A stretch of 64,000 nucleotides of DNA, from contig NC_092356.1 in the NCBI RefSeq assembly GCF_963676685.1, positions 49,687,601-49,751,600 of the forward strand, written 5' to 3'. The stretch comes from Mytilus edulis. Its lineage: Eukaryota > Mollusca > Bivalvia > Mytilida > Mytilidae. The notes beneath the pieces are model-generated. The model saw only the letters and a list, made by a program, of their open reading frames with translations, ran no database searches and was not told the DNA's origin. Numbering within the stretch: the stretch's first letter is position 1; each line of letters begins with the position of its first letter. Shown piece by piece: positions 24,101 to 36,061 of this stretch. Both the position numbers and the translations under genes were made by a program.

Positions 24101-27100
24101 TTACTTTTTACATATCATTGATAGAATTGCAGCTATTTATCAATTATGGACTTTTACTAGGTCAAAACGTTATACACTAGCTGTTTTGTATAATTTAATT
24201 CAGAAGTCAATATATATACATATATATATAGTATCAAACAATGCATTTGTGTACTTTCAATATAAAAAAAAAGATGTGATATGTTTGCCAATGAGATAAC
24301 TCTCCACAAGAGACCAATATGACACAAAAATTAACAACTATAGGTCACCGTCAAACGAGAAAAATAACGGCCTTATTTATATAAAAAAAATAAACGAAAA
24401 ACAAATATGTAACACATAAACAAACGACAACCACTGAATAACAAGCTCCTGACTTGGGACAGGCACATACATACATAATGTGGCGGGGTTAAACATGTTC
24501 AAACTTTCAAATAAAGTTTTTTTTCTTTCTTGGAAAAATGCAGAAGTTTTTTTTTTGTTATATGGATCTTTTTCTCTTTTTAGTGTGTGTACTTTGTCCT
24601 GAATTCCTAAACATGTACTTTTACTGATATATCGTTTTTTAATATTGTTTTCTTCTTCATCAACAAACTTTAATTTTAATTTTATAAGACATACGGAAAT
24701 GATAGGCAGGTTCCAGACTCTGCACAAACAGCCACGGCGCTGATGAGTGGATATAAAACAAACTTCTACATAGTTGGCTTCAATGACAAGGTCACTGAGG
24801 GGAATTGTTCTGCTGAAACTGAAGAGAACAAACTTAAATCTATTCTTCATCACTTTAATGATGCCGGTAAGTTTTTGTTTGAGTCAGTAAATGTTATATC
24901 TCTAAACGGTAAACCGCTCTTCTGTTAATTCGGCTGCCTTACTATGAAACATTACCTACTTTTTATACATAATATATATTTAAATTCTCATGAACCAAAA
25001 TTCTCGGTACACAGATATAATAAACATTGAAAATATAACAAAAAGTTTGAATAATTACGAATGTGTGATCTACAGGGGTTAAAAAATATAAAAATGAGTC
25101 ATATATACGATATTATATAAATGAAATTTTATAGATATTGGAAGATGTGGTATGAGTGCCAATGAGACAATTCTCCACCCAAGTAACAATTTATAAAAGT
25201 AAACCATTAAAGGTCATGTTACAACCTTCAACACAAAGCGGAGCCTTGGCTCACACCGAACAGCAAGCTATAAAGGGCACCAAAAACTACTAGTGTAAAA
25301 CCATTCAAACGGGAAAACTAACGGTCTAATCTATATAAAAACGAGAAACGAGAAACACTTATGAATCACATAGACAGACGACAACTACTGAACATCAGAT
25401 TCCGGACAGTTACAAACAATTGCAGCAGTTTTAAACGTTTTAATGGTACCAAACCTTCTCCCTTTTCCGAAACAATAGTATCACAACATAGAAAGACACA
25501 CTTTAAAATATCAGTTAGAAGCCTTAATTCAATAAAAAAATGCTTATTTTCATTTTTGTTTTTAATTTATTGTCTTTTATATATTTTGTTGTGTTGTGTC
25601 ATTACACCACTATCCCTGTCATTTTAAAGCTGACTGTGCGGTATTGATTTTGAACATTGTTGAAGGCCGTCCGGTGACTTAAGTTTTAAACCTCTATGTC
25701 ATTTAGTATCTGGTGGAGAGGTGTCTCATTGGTAATCATACCTCTACCTCTACTTCTAATTCTAATAGTTTAAGGTACATGCTATCAAACAATCTTACCT
25801 CTTATAGACCAATAAATTTGCACAAATTGTTTGGCATACCAGTGTTAATGTTTCTAGAATTCCTTTAAGTTAGATTCTAAAATTTCGATATGTTACTTCG
25901 AGTTGATTCACTTGATGAAACATTTTATGACTAAAAACAGATGATGGTGACAAATTTCTCATAAAAAATGTACTCACCTCGTTACCACAAATTAAAAAAA
26001 AAGATAAAGAAATAACAGATTGAAGATACATTTAATCATCATTTTATCAAAATTTATACTTGTCTGAATTTTTGAAAATACTCAGTGGCAGAGAGACGCA
26101 AAATATTTGTCCTTTACACATAATTTACACCTAGTAACATAAATCTGTACATTTCTCAATGTTATCGATGCTTGTCTCAAGTGATGATTATCGACTTTGC
26201 CAAACCAAGACTTAAAGATTGATATTTGCTGCTTTTACGCTAGGCTCACTGTATTGTGATGTATGAGCAAAACCTGGTCGGCCCAGAATCACAGTAATAT
26301 GTCCGGGTAGGAAGACAATTCATCTAGCGGACTATTTATTACCTTGTGAACTAGCTCGTTAAAAATTCGGCTTTAAAGTGTCAATCTAGTGCAAAGCAAG
26401 TTTCATATTAACTACCAAACTAGTATTAGATAAAACAGGGCAAAATTGCATCTTTTTTATTTTACATTGAAATAATTGTAATGTTAAATATGAAAGTCCC
26501 ATCATTTTTCAATTCATTTCTTATAATCCAGACTTAGTTATATGCTTGTCATTGAATAACTATTGGTTGTATTGTGTTCTAGGTAGATCAACAGGTGTGG
26601 TAACGACTGCACGACTGACCCACGCTACCCCTGCCTCGTCCTATGCCAACAGTGCTAACAGAGACTGGGAATACGATGCTATACTCAGAGAAACAAATGT
26701 TGCAGGAGACTGTAAAGATATTGCTTACCAACTTGTTTATGACAATTCGTATATACAGGTACACTACCTTCATCATGGATTTCCTCTATTACATTATTTG
26801 GGAAATTTTTCTCGTCCTGATAATACATGAAATATTTGCCAATGATTGTTAAGCTAACAACATACAATAAATGTTATCATGGTTGAAATATGTAATTTCA
26901 TGAATATTCATAACATCATTTATTTTTATTTTAAAAGAATGCAAAACAAATTGATGTTATGAAGCAAAAGCGAGAAAAAAAAGTGTTAATATTTTTTCTT
27001 GTTCAGCACTATTTTTAAACAGTACGTTTGGTTGTGTGTATTTTTTGCGTGTTTATTTATTCATTTAGTAAAGATCTTGACACCAAATAGCTGCAGTTTG

Positions 27101-30100
27101 ATATATATTTTTTGAAAAGTGATATCTATCCCATTTATTTATCAAATTGCGATGCATCGTTTAAGGTTGCCATGGGCGGCGGAAGAACGAGGTTTTTACC
27201 TAATACCACTACTGATACAGAGGACGGCAGCAAGGGTAAAAGAACTGATGGCTTGAATCTGGTATCTGTAAGTAATGCTCTTTTTTCATAATTTTCCTTT
27301 CAAAAAGTATATTTTCTTCCTCAACTGAATGATTATTTTTGCCGAGTCACTATGAAAATATATTGATAGACTTAGACCAAATAACTTTAAATTTTTGAAA
27401 AAACTAAGGATTTTCTTATTCCAGGCATAGATTACCTTAGCCGTATTTTGCACAACTTTTTGGAATTTTGGATCCTCAATGCTCTTCAACTTTGTACTTG
27501 TTTGGCTTTATAAATATTTTGATATGAGCGTCACTGATGAGTCTAATGTAGACGAAACGCGCGTCTGGTGTACAAAATTATAATCCTGGTACCTTTGATA
27601 ACTTTTTACTTATACAATTGAGCAAGAAAGGCTTTTTGAATTTTCAGGAATGGCAAAAGAAACAAAATGAAAAGGGAAGGCGTAATCAATATGTAACTAA
27701 TAAACTGGAATTTGAAAGGATAGATCCAGCTACCACAGACTCTGTACTAGGTATGTATAAATTATTATGCATACTGAAACCTTTTTTTATTTTACATATA
27801 AGAAAAAATAGATGGGGTAAAATAACCATTCTAATGCAACAACGTTTGTAACGTTCATTTTGATTGGATAACGTCACTTTCAGTTTCTTACACGGCATCA
27901 ATTGACAATTGATGCTATGGGACGTACGCGCAAGCGCAGACGGCATATGACAGATTTTAAATACATGTTTTAACGTTGTTTTCTGTCAGTTTCATTAGAA
28001 TGGAGATAACAATATTGTATTTTAAGCTCCGACGGCATCAATTGGGGATTTGATGGTCGCAAATACCCGTTTACTGTCTCCGCTAACGCGTCGCCAGTAA
28101 ACTTAATGTGCGACCATCAAATGCCCAATTGATGCCGTCGGAGCTTAAAATACAATACAGTTATCTCCTAAATGAGACAACTCTCCACCAGAAATCAAAG
28201 TACAAGGATGTAAACAACAATAAAGCCATTCAACAATGAGCAAAATGTATACTGTATAGTAATCTGTAAAAGATCCCGTCATGTTAAAATGTGAAACAAC
28301 TCAAAAAGGAAAAATAATGGCCTGGTTTACACAAGAAAGGAGAAACGAAAATAGCTCAATCTTTTGTGATAGAAATGGGAAAAAAAAACAAATAAAAAAC
28401 ATATAATTGCAATTACCAAATATGAAAAAAGAAGTCTTTACAAATGAGATGAAATGAAATTTGAGAGACAAAAAATATAAAGATTACACAAGCATGCATT
28501 TGAATTTCCAAAAAATATTTATTATAGCCACGTGTTTGGTTTTTTTGTGTGTGTGGGGTTTTTTTTTTTGTTTGTTTGGGTTTTTTTTTGTTTTTTGGGG
28601 GGGGGGGGGGGGGGTATATATACGTTTATGTATGTGTGAAATAAAATGAATCATATTACTATTTATATAACAAGGCCTATTTGAATCATCACATATGCAG
28701 TATGAAGTGGATAGAAATAAAGCAAACGACGGAGAGCCTAGCTTAGAGGAAATGACTGAAAAAGCAATTAAAATCCTTAAAAAGAACACGAAAGGATTTT
28801 TCTTATTGGTTGAAGGTAAGACAGTTTCGTAATTAATGTATAGCATAGGATCAGATTCCCCTATAATTGTTATACGTCATCTAATGAGATGCAGATTTTA
28901 TAGATTTACTTATCTCTGAAAACCCGGATGTTGAGGACAAACACTCAGCATGATTGTATTACTTTAACTTATAACATGTACAGCAGTAATGCATATCAAT
29001 TTGTAAAATTGGAAAGTAAACATTTACATTGTGTTTAACTATATTAATATATAATAATAAATAAATTAACGAAAAATCTAATAAAATGTACAGTTAAATA
29101 GACTTTTTAGTGTTTTATGTTAAGCGTACTTATATTATCAATCTTAGCAAATTTTTGCTTATTCTAATTTTCTCCTATAGCATGTTTAGAGAACAGATTT
29201 TACTCTATTTTTTGTTGTTTTATTTACACCTGCTGGAAATGTAAACAATTATACAGTCCATACTATAATGAATAAGTTTCACAATAATCCTAATAAAAAG
29301 GATTCTCTGATCAATAATCACTGGCAGATTCAATTTTGAAGTAAATTATCTGACTCAATAGAATATACTTTTTGTATTCTATTTTTGTGTAGATTTTGGC
29401 ATGGAAAGACAAATTTAACTAAAAATGAATTAATTTTAATCTGAAACACAATATAAGAATTAATATTCCAAATATATGATTTTGGTCTTGGTTAAAAGTG
29501 TCTTTGAAATATATATATATATGTATTTGGTTGAATATTTCTGTAACTTAAAAACGAAGTGATTAAAATGTAAGGATGTTTATATTTCAAATTCGGAAAA
29601 CATTCATTTGAATCAGGTATAAACGAAAACGCAGTTAAAAAAGGTAGCAATTATTTTATTTAAAATTCGTATCATAGGAACGAACTGTGTAAATGTTTTG
29701 ATATATTTTACTTGTATTTTAGTGATTGCAGTATGAAGCTACAATACTTGCATTGTTGAAGAACTATCCTGCAATAATATATTCTACAAAGTAAATTAAA
29801 TTGACATTTTTTTGTAAGTAAGAAGGGTTTAAGGTCTCGGAAGAGAGACCCACGTGCTCCAATTCTGGAATTGTGTCAAATTTGATTTCTCCCAGTTTGA
29901 GATTTTCTGCTGTTTTTTTGTGTTGGTGTTGGATTTTTTTCTCCAAAAAATGTTAAAAGGAAAAACCTGGAAAATTTAAAGATGATTATACGTATATATT
30001 TTAGGTGGTCGTATTGACCATGGTCATCATGACAATACTGCAAAGAGAGCATTAGAAGAAGTATTAACATTCGAGAACGCAGTGAGGAAAGCCATTAAAC

Positions 30101-33100
30101 TGACCAATCAGGAAGAGACATTAATAATAGTAACTGCTGACCATTCACACGTATTCAGTATAGGTGGATATCCGTACAGAGGAAATGATATTTTAGGTAA
30201 TGTTCCTGGAAAAGTCTTCGGACGATTTCCCCTGTGATTGTTTCGCTCAAAAGAACAAAGCCTGACGCATTATTGTAATCTACTGGATTGAAATATTGAA
30301 GTGACTTTTATAAATACAGTAAAATTGCATGTATACCCAAAATAACAAAATGTGTTTCGAAGCTGAATATAATTGTTCTAAACAGTTTCAAATTTTACAA
30401 GCTCTGAATGACGGCTTTCAATGCTACGGACTTTTTATGACCCGCAATGAAGTTGTGGATGCCATATACTTTTACCCTTGTCCGTCATTCCGTCATTCTG
30501 TCATTCCGTCATTCCACAACAAACCATTATACGGAGTTTCTTTTCTAAACGCCTTCAGATATTGGGCTGATATTTGGTATGTGAGTTAACCATGAAGTGT
30601 TACAGATCAAGTTTAAATTTTGTTCCGCTCCCCTAATTTTTGTCGAAATTACGCGCTTTGGACTTTGATAAATTGTTGAAAATCACAGTTAAACGGACTT
30701 TTTTTAAAACGCTTTCAGATATTGGGCTGATTTTTGGTATGTGAGTTAACCATAATGAGTTACAGATCAAGTTTAAATTTCGTTCCGCTCCCCTAATTTT
30801 TGTCGAAATTACGCGCTTTGGACTTTGATAAATTGTTGAAAATCACAGTTAAACAGACTTTTTTTTAAACGCTTTCAGATATTGGGCTGATTTTTGGTAT
30901 GTGAGTTAACCATAATGAGTTACAGATCAAGTTTAAGTTTCGTTCTGCTCTGCTAATTTTTGCCGAAATTACGCGCTTTGGACTTTTATAAATTGTTGAA
31001 AATCACAGTTATACAGACTTTTTTCTAAACGCTTTCAGATATTTGGCTGATTTTTGGTATGTGAGTTTACCATGATGAGTTACAGATCAAGTTTAAGTTT
31101 AATTCCGCTCCGCTGATTTTTGCCAAAACTAAGGGTTGACGGCTTTGAAAATTGTTGAAAATCACAGTTATACACTCAGACTTTTTTCTATACACCTTCA
31201 GATTTTGAGCTGCATGATTTTTTATATGTGAGACTACCATCATGTTTGTGTCCACATGTGTTATTGAAATTGCAGATTTTGAAACTTTTTGAGACGTGGC
31301 CATTCGTGTCGTTTTGACACCTCTAGTTTTATTTATATTTGAAATTCTAAAAAAAATCATATATAGTTTGTCAATATTCAACTTAATTTCAAAACTAATT
31401 AATGTTCGGAAGTAACTACATTGTATATTATTACAAGTTTATAAATATATCCAAGTTTTATATTGATACACTAAAGTTAAAGTTTAAGAAACATGAAATG
31501 GACATTTGATTTTAATCAATTATTTTGTACTAAACTAAAAGTAAATACATGAAATTTGTGTTGTTTGAACTCAAAGAACATAACATATGAAGTGACACTG
31601 TATTTAACAAAAAATTATCATTTTTAAAATTGTTTTCAAAAGACTGTAATTTTATGCATTACAGGTCTTGCCAATCCATTATTGTATGAGCCCTCGTTAG
31701 ATAAGTTACCGTATACAACAATATCTTATGGAAATGGACCGGGTATGAATTATACTATTGTAGGCAGAGAGAATATCACAGGAGTTGATACAAGTAAGTA
31801 TGATATGATTGTGTGAATGTCGTTTATGTTTGTTTTCTTTTTACGTCCCATTTATGGGCATTATGTTTTCTGGTCTGTGCGTCCGTCCGTCACTCCGTCT
31901 GTCCCGCTTCAGGTTAAAGTTTTTGGTCGAGGTATTTTTTTGATGAATTTGAAGTCCAATCAATTTGAAACTTAGTACACATGTTTCCTATGAGTATTAT
32001 GATCTTTTTAATTTTAACGCCATATTAAAATTTTACCCCATTTCTCGGTCCACTGAACATACTAGAAAATGATAGTGCGGATGGGGCATCCGTGTACTTG
32101 GGACACATTCTTGTTGTTAATAATTTTAATTATGTAATGACATTTAACCGGTGTTCAAGTGTTTCAAAGTTTCTTTGGTTCTCCCAATCATGTTTTTACT
32201 TCTGATGAGAACACACAAAAAACACCCAAAAAGCTTCAGATCAAACCAAAATATTTGTTTAATAAAAATGCACTGGGAGAATACATGTTCCGTCCATCTA
32301 TGAGACAATATGGTATTAACATATTGAAACAATCGAACAAGACACTAAAAAAAGTAAGATAAATTACCAATAGCAATCAAATCATCAGTATTAACAAAGC
32401 AGATAATAACATTACAAAAAAAAACACATTTAAGACAAACCTCAGTCGACAAAATATTTAGCAGAAAATGAAAGAATCTGCAACACGAATCCTATCAAGA
32501 ACCGTAGTTGAGAGCCGGTGCTTTAAAAGAGTCAGTATCTCCTGATCCACTTGTGATAACTTGTGGCGCACACCTGTATAACCTCTGCATAACAAAAATA
32601 CCTAACTCCAAGGAAAATTAAAAACGCAAAGTCATTTGTCAAATAGCAAAATCAAAAGCTCGATCAAATCAAACCGAATGGAAAACAACTGTCATATTTC
32701 TGACTTGGTACAGGTATTTACTTATGTAGAAAAATGGTATATTTGATATGCGGATTTTATTCTTTTGTTTGCACTTCAGCCAATTGTTTTCTAGAATTTC
32801 ATGCAGTTTGAGTATCAAAAAAAGAAAACAAAATGTCACGATGCCTTTCAGTTACTCAATTTATTTCTCTTCTGAAAGTAATTCTTAGGTTGAAAAGGTT
32901 TTCTGGAATGCTTTTCGAGTACATTGATATTAATTTTCAGATGAATAAAATAATTAGCCTGGGATTGAATGATGATAATTCGTAGTAGATAACCATTAAA
33001 ATGTTGGTTTTTTTGGTCGAGGTATTTTTTTGATGAATTTGAAGTCCAATCAATTTGAAACTTAGTACACATGTTTCCTATGAGTATTATGATCTTTTTA

Positions 33101-34412
33101 ATTTTAACGCCAAATTAAAATTTTACCCCATTTCTCGGTCCACTGAACATTCTAGAAAATGATAGTGCGGATGGGGCATCCGTGTACTTGGGACACATTC
33201 TTGTTGTTTATAATTTTAATTATGTAATGACATTTAACCGGTGTTCAAGTGTTTCAAAGTTTCTTTGGTTCTCCCAATCATGGTTTTACTTCTGATGAGA
33301 ACACACAAAAAACACCCAAAAAGCTTCAGATCAAACCAAAATATTTGTTTAATAAAAATGCACTGGGAGAATACATGTTCCGTCCATCTATGAGACAATA
33401 TGGTATTAACATATTGAAACAATCGAACAAGACACTAAAAAAAGTAAGATAAATTACCAATAGCAATCAAATCATCAGTATTAACAAAGCAGATAATAAC
33501 ATTACAAAAAAAAACACATTTAAGACAAACCTCAGTCGACAAAATATTTAGCAGAAAATGAAAGAATCTGCAACACGAATCCTATCAAGAACTGTAGTTG
33601 AGAGCCGGTGCTTTAAAAGAGTCAGTATCTCCTGATCCACTTGTGATAACTTGTGGCGCACACCTGTATAACCTCTGCATAACAAAAATACCTAACTCCA
33701 AGGAAAATTAAAAACGCAAAGTCATTTGTCAAATAGCAAAATCAAAAGCTCGATCAAATCAAACCGAATGGAAAACAACTGTCATATTTCTGACTTGGTA
33801 CAGGTATTTACTTATGTAGAAAAATGGTATATTTGATATGCGGATTTTATTCTTTTGTTTGCACTTCAGCCAATTGTTTTCTAGAATTTCATGCAGTTTG
33901 AGTATCAAAAAAAGAAAACAAAATGTCACGATGCCTTTCAGTTACTCAATTTATTTCTCTTCTGAAAGTAATTCTTAGGTTGAAAAGGTTTTCTGGAATG
34001 CTTTTCGAGTACATTGATATTAATTTTCAGATGAATAAAATAATTAGCCTGGGATTGAATGATGATAATTCGTAGTAGATAACCATTAAAATGTTGGTTT
34101 TTTTTGTTTACAGCTTCTGATAATTATGTGCAACAGAGTGCTGTTCCCGTCGCATCCGAGTCACATGGCGGAGAGGATGTACCTATATTTGCCATGGGAC
34201 CGATGTCACACCTCATTCATGGTGTTCAAGAACAACATTATGTTGGTCACGTGATGCAATTTGCTGCATGCGTGGGGAAGTATTCTAATAATTGCGACCG
34301 CAAAGTAACAAATCCACATTCGGCTTCTAGTGCAAATGAGATACAATTTTCCTTTTTAAGAATGATAATATATGGAATTTTAGGAGTAATACATTCAATG
34401 TGTCTATTTTAA
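21146..34412 (+). CDS. Alkaline phosphatase, ten exons, GPI-anchored type
   Basis: Exons: 21146-21206, 22981-23216, 24689-24866, 26583-26758, 27166-27267, 27648-27750, 28675-28815, 30005-30196, 31665-31793, 34114-34412; 1,617 nt, 538 residues, all junctions GT-AG and in phase. It hydrolyses phosphomonoesters outside the cell using two zinc and one magnesium ion. Residues 1-20 are a signal peptide ([13 protein letters not shown]). Metal and catalytic residues are all present: D60 (FIGDGMG), nucleophile S110 ([10 protein letters not shown]), H172/T174 (LTHATPA), R185, E332 ([13 protein letters not shown]) with D337 and H341, D378/H379 (TADHSH) and H457 (ESHGGEDV). D60 to S110 is 50 residues, as in mammalian enzymes. 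The last ~20 residues are hydrophobic after a Ser/Asn-rich stretch, as for a GPI signal. NCS, NTT, NYT and NIT are likely glycosylation sites. Length is close to the usual ~520-540. Which tissue paralogue it is cannot be told. Confidence 0.97.
23400..23560 (+). repeat. GCCAATGAGACAAC dispersed repeat, alkaline phosphatase intron 2
   Basis: Reads AGATGTGGTATGATTGCC, AATGAGACAACTCTC, ACACAGAATTTAACAACTAT, CTTCAACAATGAGCAAAGC, CATAGTCAGCTA. Truncated on the right. Confidence 0.8.
24270..24495 (+). repeat. GCCAATGAGACAAC dispersed repeat, alkaline phosphatase intron 2
   Basis: Starts AAGATGTGATATGTTTGCC and runs through AACTATAGGTCACCGTC, GCCTTATTTATAT, AACAAACGACAACCACTGAA and GGGACAGGCACATACATACA to GGCGGGGTTAAAC. 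The middle part is deleted relative to the copy at 59366. Confidence 0.8.
25140..25400 (+). repeat. GCCAATGAGACAAT dispersed repeat (variant), alkaline phosphatase intron 3
   Basis: AGATGTGGTATGAGTGCCAA then AGGTCATGTTACAACCTTCA, GCTATAAAGGGCACCAAAAA and ACGAGAAACGAGAAACAC. This is the sub-family of 8195 and 14575 in sense orientation. A reversed fragment follows at 25655-25745 (GAACATTGTTGAAGGCCGTC, GGTGTCTCATTGGTAATC). Confidence 0.7.
27275..27600 (-). repeat. GGTACCAGGATTATAA dispersed repeat, alkaline phosphatase intron 5
   Basis: The minus strand encodes the peptide [13 protein letters not shown], also encoded at 41045-41085 on the plus strand, and carries GACTCATCAGTGACGCTCAT and GGTACCAGGATTATAATTTT. 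The second copy (40936-41390) has the same blocks. The open frame is short and ends by chance. Confidence 0.75.
28002..28168. mobile_element. Hairpin element in alkaline phosphatase intron 6
   Basis: Two ~60-bp arms (28002-28061 and 28109-28168) are nearly perfect reverse complements, with TTTTAAGCTCCGACGGCATC in the left arm and its complement in the right. The loop pairs further (GTTTACTG with CAGTAAAC). Flanking bases CATTAGAATGGAG and CTCCTAAATGAG extend the symmetry imperfectly. No ORF; MITE-like. A GCCAATGAGACAAC-family fragment starts right after it (28165-28345). Confidence 0.75.
30470..31215 (+). repeat. 160-bp tandem repeat in alkaline phosphatase intron 8
   Basis: ATATTGGGCTGAT recurs at 30560, 30720, 30880 and 31040 (exact 160-bp steps), with a worn fifth start near 31200. 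Each unit holds GTGAGTTAACCAT, GAGTTACAGATCAAGTTTAA, GAAATTACGCGCTTTGGACT and TTGTTGAAAATCACAGTTA. It is preceded by a 9-bp microrepeat (GTCATTCCx, 30482-30517). Divergence rises toward the downstream edge. Confidence 0.9.
31921..34100 (+). repeat. 1,090-bp tandem duplication in alkaline phosphatase intron 9
   Basis: 31921-33010 and 33011-34100 are the same sequence at an offset of exactly 1,090 bp, with only about five substitutions noticed by eye. The junction joins ATGTTGG to a T run followed by GGTCGAGG; both ends have T runs, so short homology could have mediated it. The unit includes part of a GGTCTGTGCGTCCGTCC-type dispersed repeat and a TTTTCCTCGGAGTTC-family copy. Copy two ends about 13 bp before the exon 10 acceptor, so the splice site itself is single. 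Confidence 0.92.
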
Positions 34413-36061
34413 TATTGTACTGTTGTATTAGTTTTTTTTCTATTCTGATGTGTCATTATCCTGCAGATCATATTGCTATCATGTGTAAATGTTTAGTTAA
34501 TACAAATAGAAATATTTTTTTGTTTACATAGTTATATAAGAAGTTGTTAAAAAAGAAAAATCACAAAAATACTGAACTCCGAGGAAAATTCAAAACCGAA
34601 AGACCTTAATCAAAAGGCAAAATCAAAAGCTTAAACACATTAAACAAATTGATAACAACTTTCATGTTCCTTATTTCGTACAGGCATCTTCTTATGTAGA
34701 AAATGGTGGATTGAACCTGGGTTTAAAGCTAGCTAAACATCTCACTTGTATGACAGTCTTATCAAATTCAAAGAGACTTCTTGGAAGTTTTAAATGTTTA
34801 GAACATCTTTACACGCTTCAGTTTTACATTCTGATCATATTACCTTTTAAACAATACCAGGAATACAATCACCTTGTGGTTTCATTGGAAGTCCATATTA
34901 CGCGAATTTAAGCTCGCCTTGAGTTTTTTTTTCGCATTGTATGGTTCAAAATCAATTTTGAAGCACTAAATGCGCATTTCAATGATTAAAGTCTCACAGG
35001 AAGATACATGCAGATAGAATCTAAGTGAGTGTTCATAAACAACTCTTTAGAAGGATCCGTAGACTACGTTTTGTATCACCCCTTTCTATTGTTACGTGTA
35101 TCCATTAAACTGTTGCTGTAATTCCTTTCCCGATCTAACCCTCTTTAGATTCTACCTACGAATGCATTGTTACAAACTTCTTTTTCTGTTTATGCATGAA
35201 ATATTTTCTACTGTCTCAGCTAATAATATGATAGTTTGTCGGAAAGCTGTGGTACAAGGTTAGATTATCTTTCAAAAGCATAAGGAAACAGCAGTGCTCG
35301 TATTTTAGAAATAAGCTACAGTAGCCGTATGGTAACCTCTTAGTTCTTACATCTATGTAGATTTGGTCTCGGGTGAATAATAGTCTTGTTGAAAATCATA
35401 ACGTTTTCTATAGTCATACTTGTTTCATTTACACTCCCTTCAACAAATTAAATTGGTTTACAAGCAATTAAAAATCAAACAAGTTCTTTAAAGACAACAT
35501 ATGCCCCCTTCCACAAAAGCCGAATAAGTAATGTAAATATCATATTGACGTTTTGATTTGATCAAATGTTTTGCAGGACTTTTTACCGATTGCACCTGAA
35601 TGACGACGTGTAATGGATACTCTTTTGATACCATGGATTTGACATTTCATGATGAAAAACTGACCAGATCATATTTGAGTTCATCTCAATTGACACCTTA
35701 CTATGTTCAAAAGCTTTCTTTCACAGTGAGATTGTTTGATATTAAGTGTAGTTGACCACTCTATACAACATAGTTTGTCTATATGTTCATGATATACATG
35801 CAATTAAATGTTTTAATATAAATACTGCTTTCATTTTTACATGAGAAGTTGTAGAATAAAGGCAACAGTAGTATACCGCTAGCCAACTTAGAGACCTATA
35901 TAATAGTATAAATGCCAACGTTTCGCAAGAAATTCGGAAATGACTTAACTTTTGTTTGTATGTTACAAAACAGCAGAAACGACAAGAATAAGTTGCGCTG
36001 TGTTTTATGAACTAGCAATCAATTAAACTGGACACACATGTTATTCAGTTTACTTATCTCT
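34413..36061. other. Between alkaline phosphatase and C1q gene C (convergent 3' ends)
   Basis: Contains the 3' untranslated region of the phosphatase gene, an antisense TTTTCCTCGGAGTTC-family repeat (34545-34750), and otherwise AT-rich DNA with no exon recognised. Confidence 0.6.

Noticed and set aside
24377-24853. 158-codon minus-strand frame
   Set aside because: Antisense to exon 3 of alkaline phosphatase and to a dispersed repeat; a shadow frame.
28484-28846. 120-codon minus-strand frame
   Set aside because: It overlaps exon 7 of alkaline phosphatase in antisense and contains a long homopolymer-encoded Pro/Lys stretch.
30470-31215. CRISPR-like array
   Set aside because: Units are contiguous 160-bp tandem copies without repeat-spacer alternation, in an animal intron.
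32144-33452. Two identical pairs of ~65-codon frames
   Set aside because: Both pairs arise from the 1,090-bp tandem duplication; short, intronic and without family resemblance.
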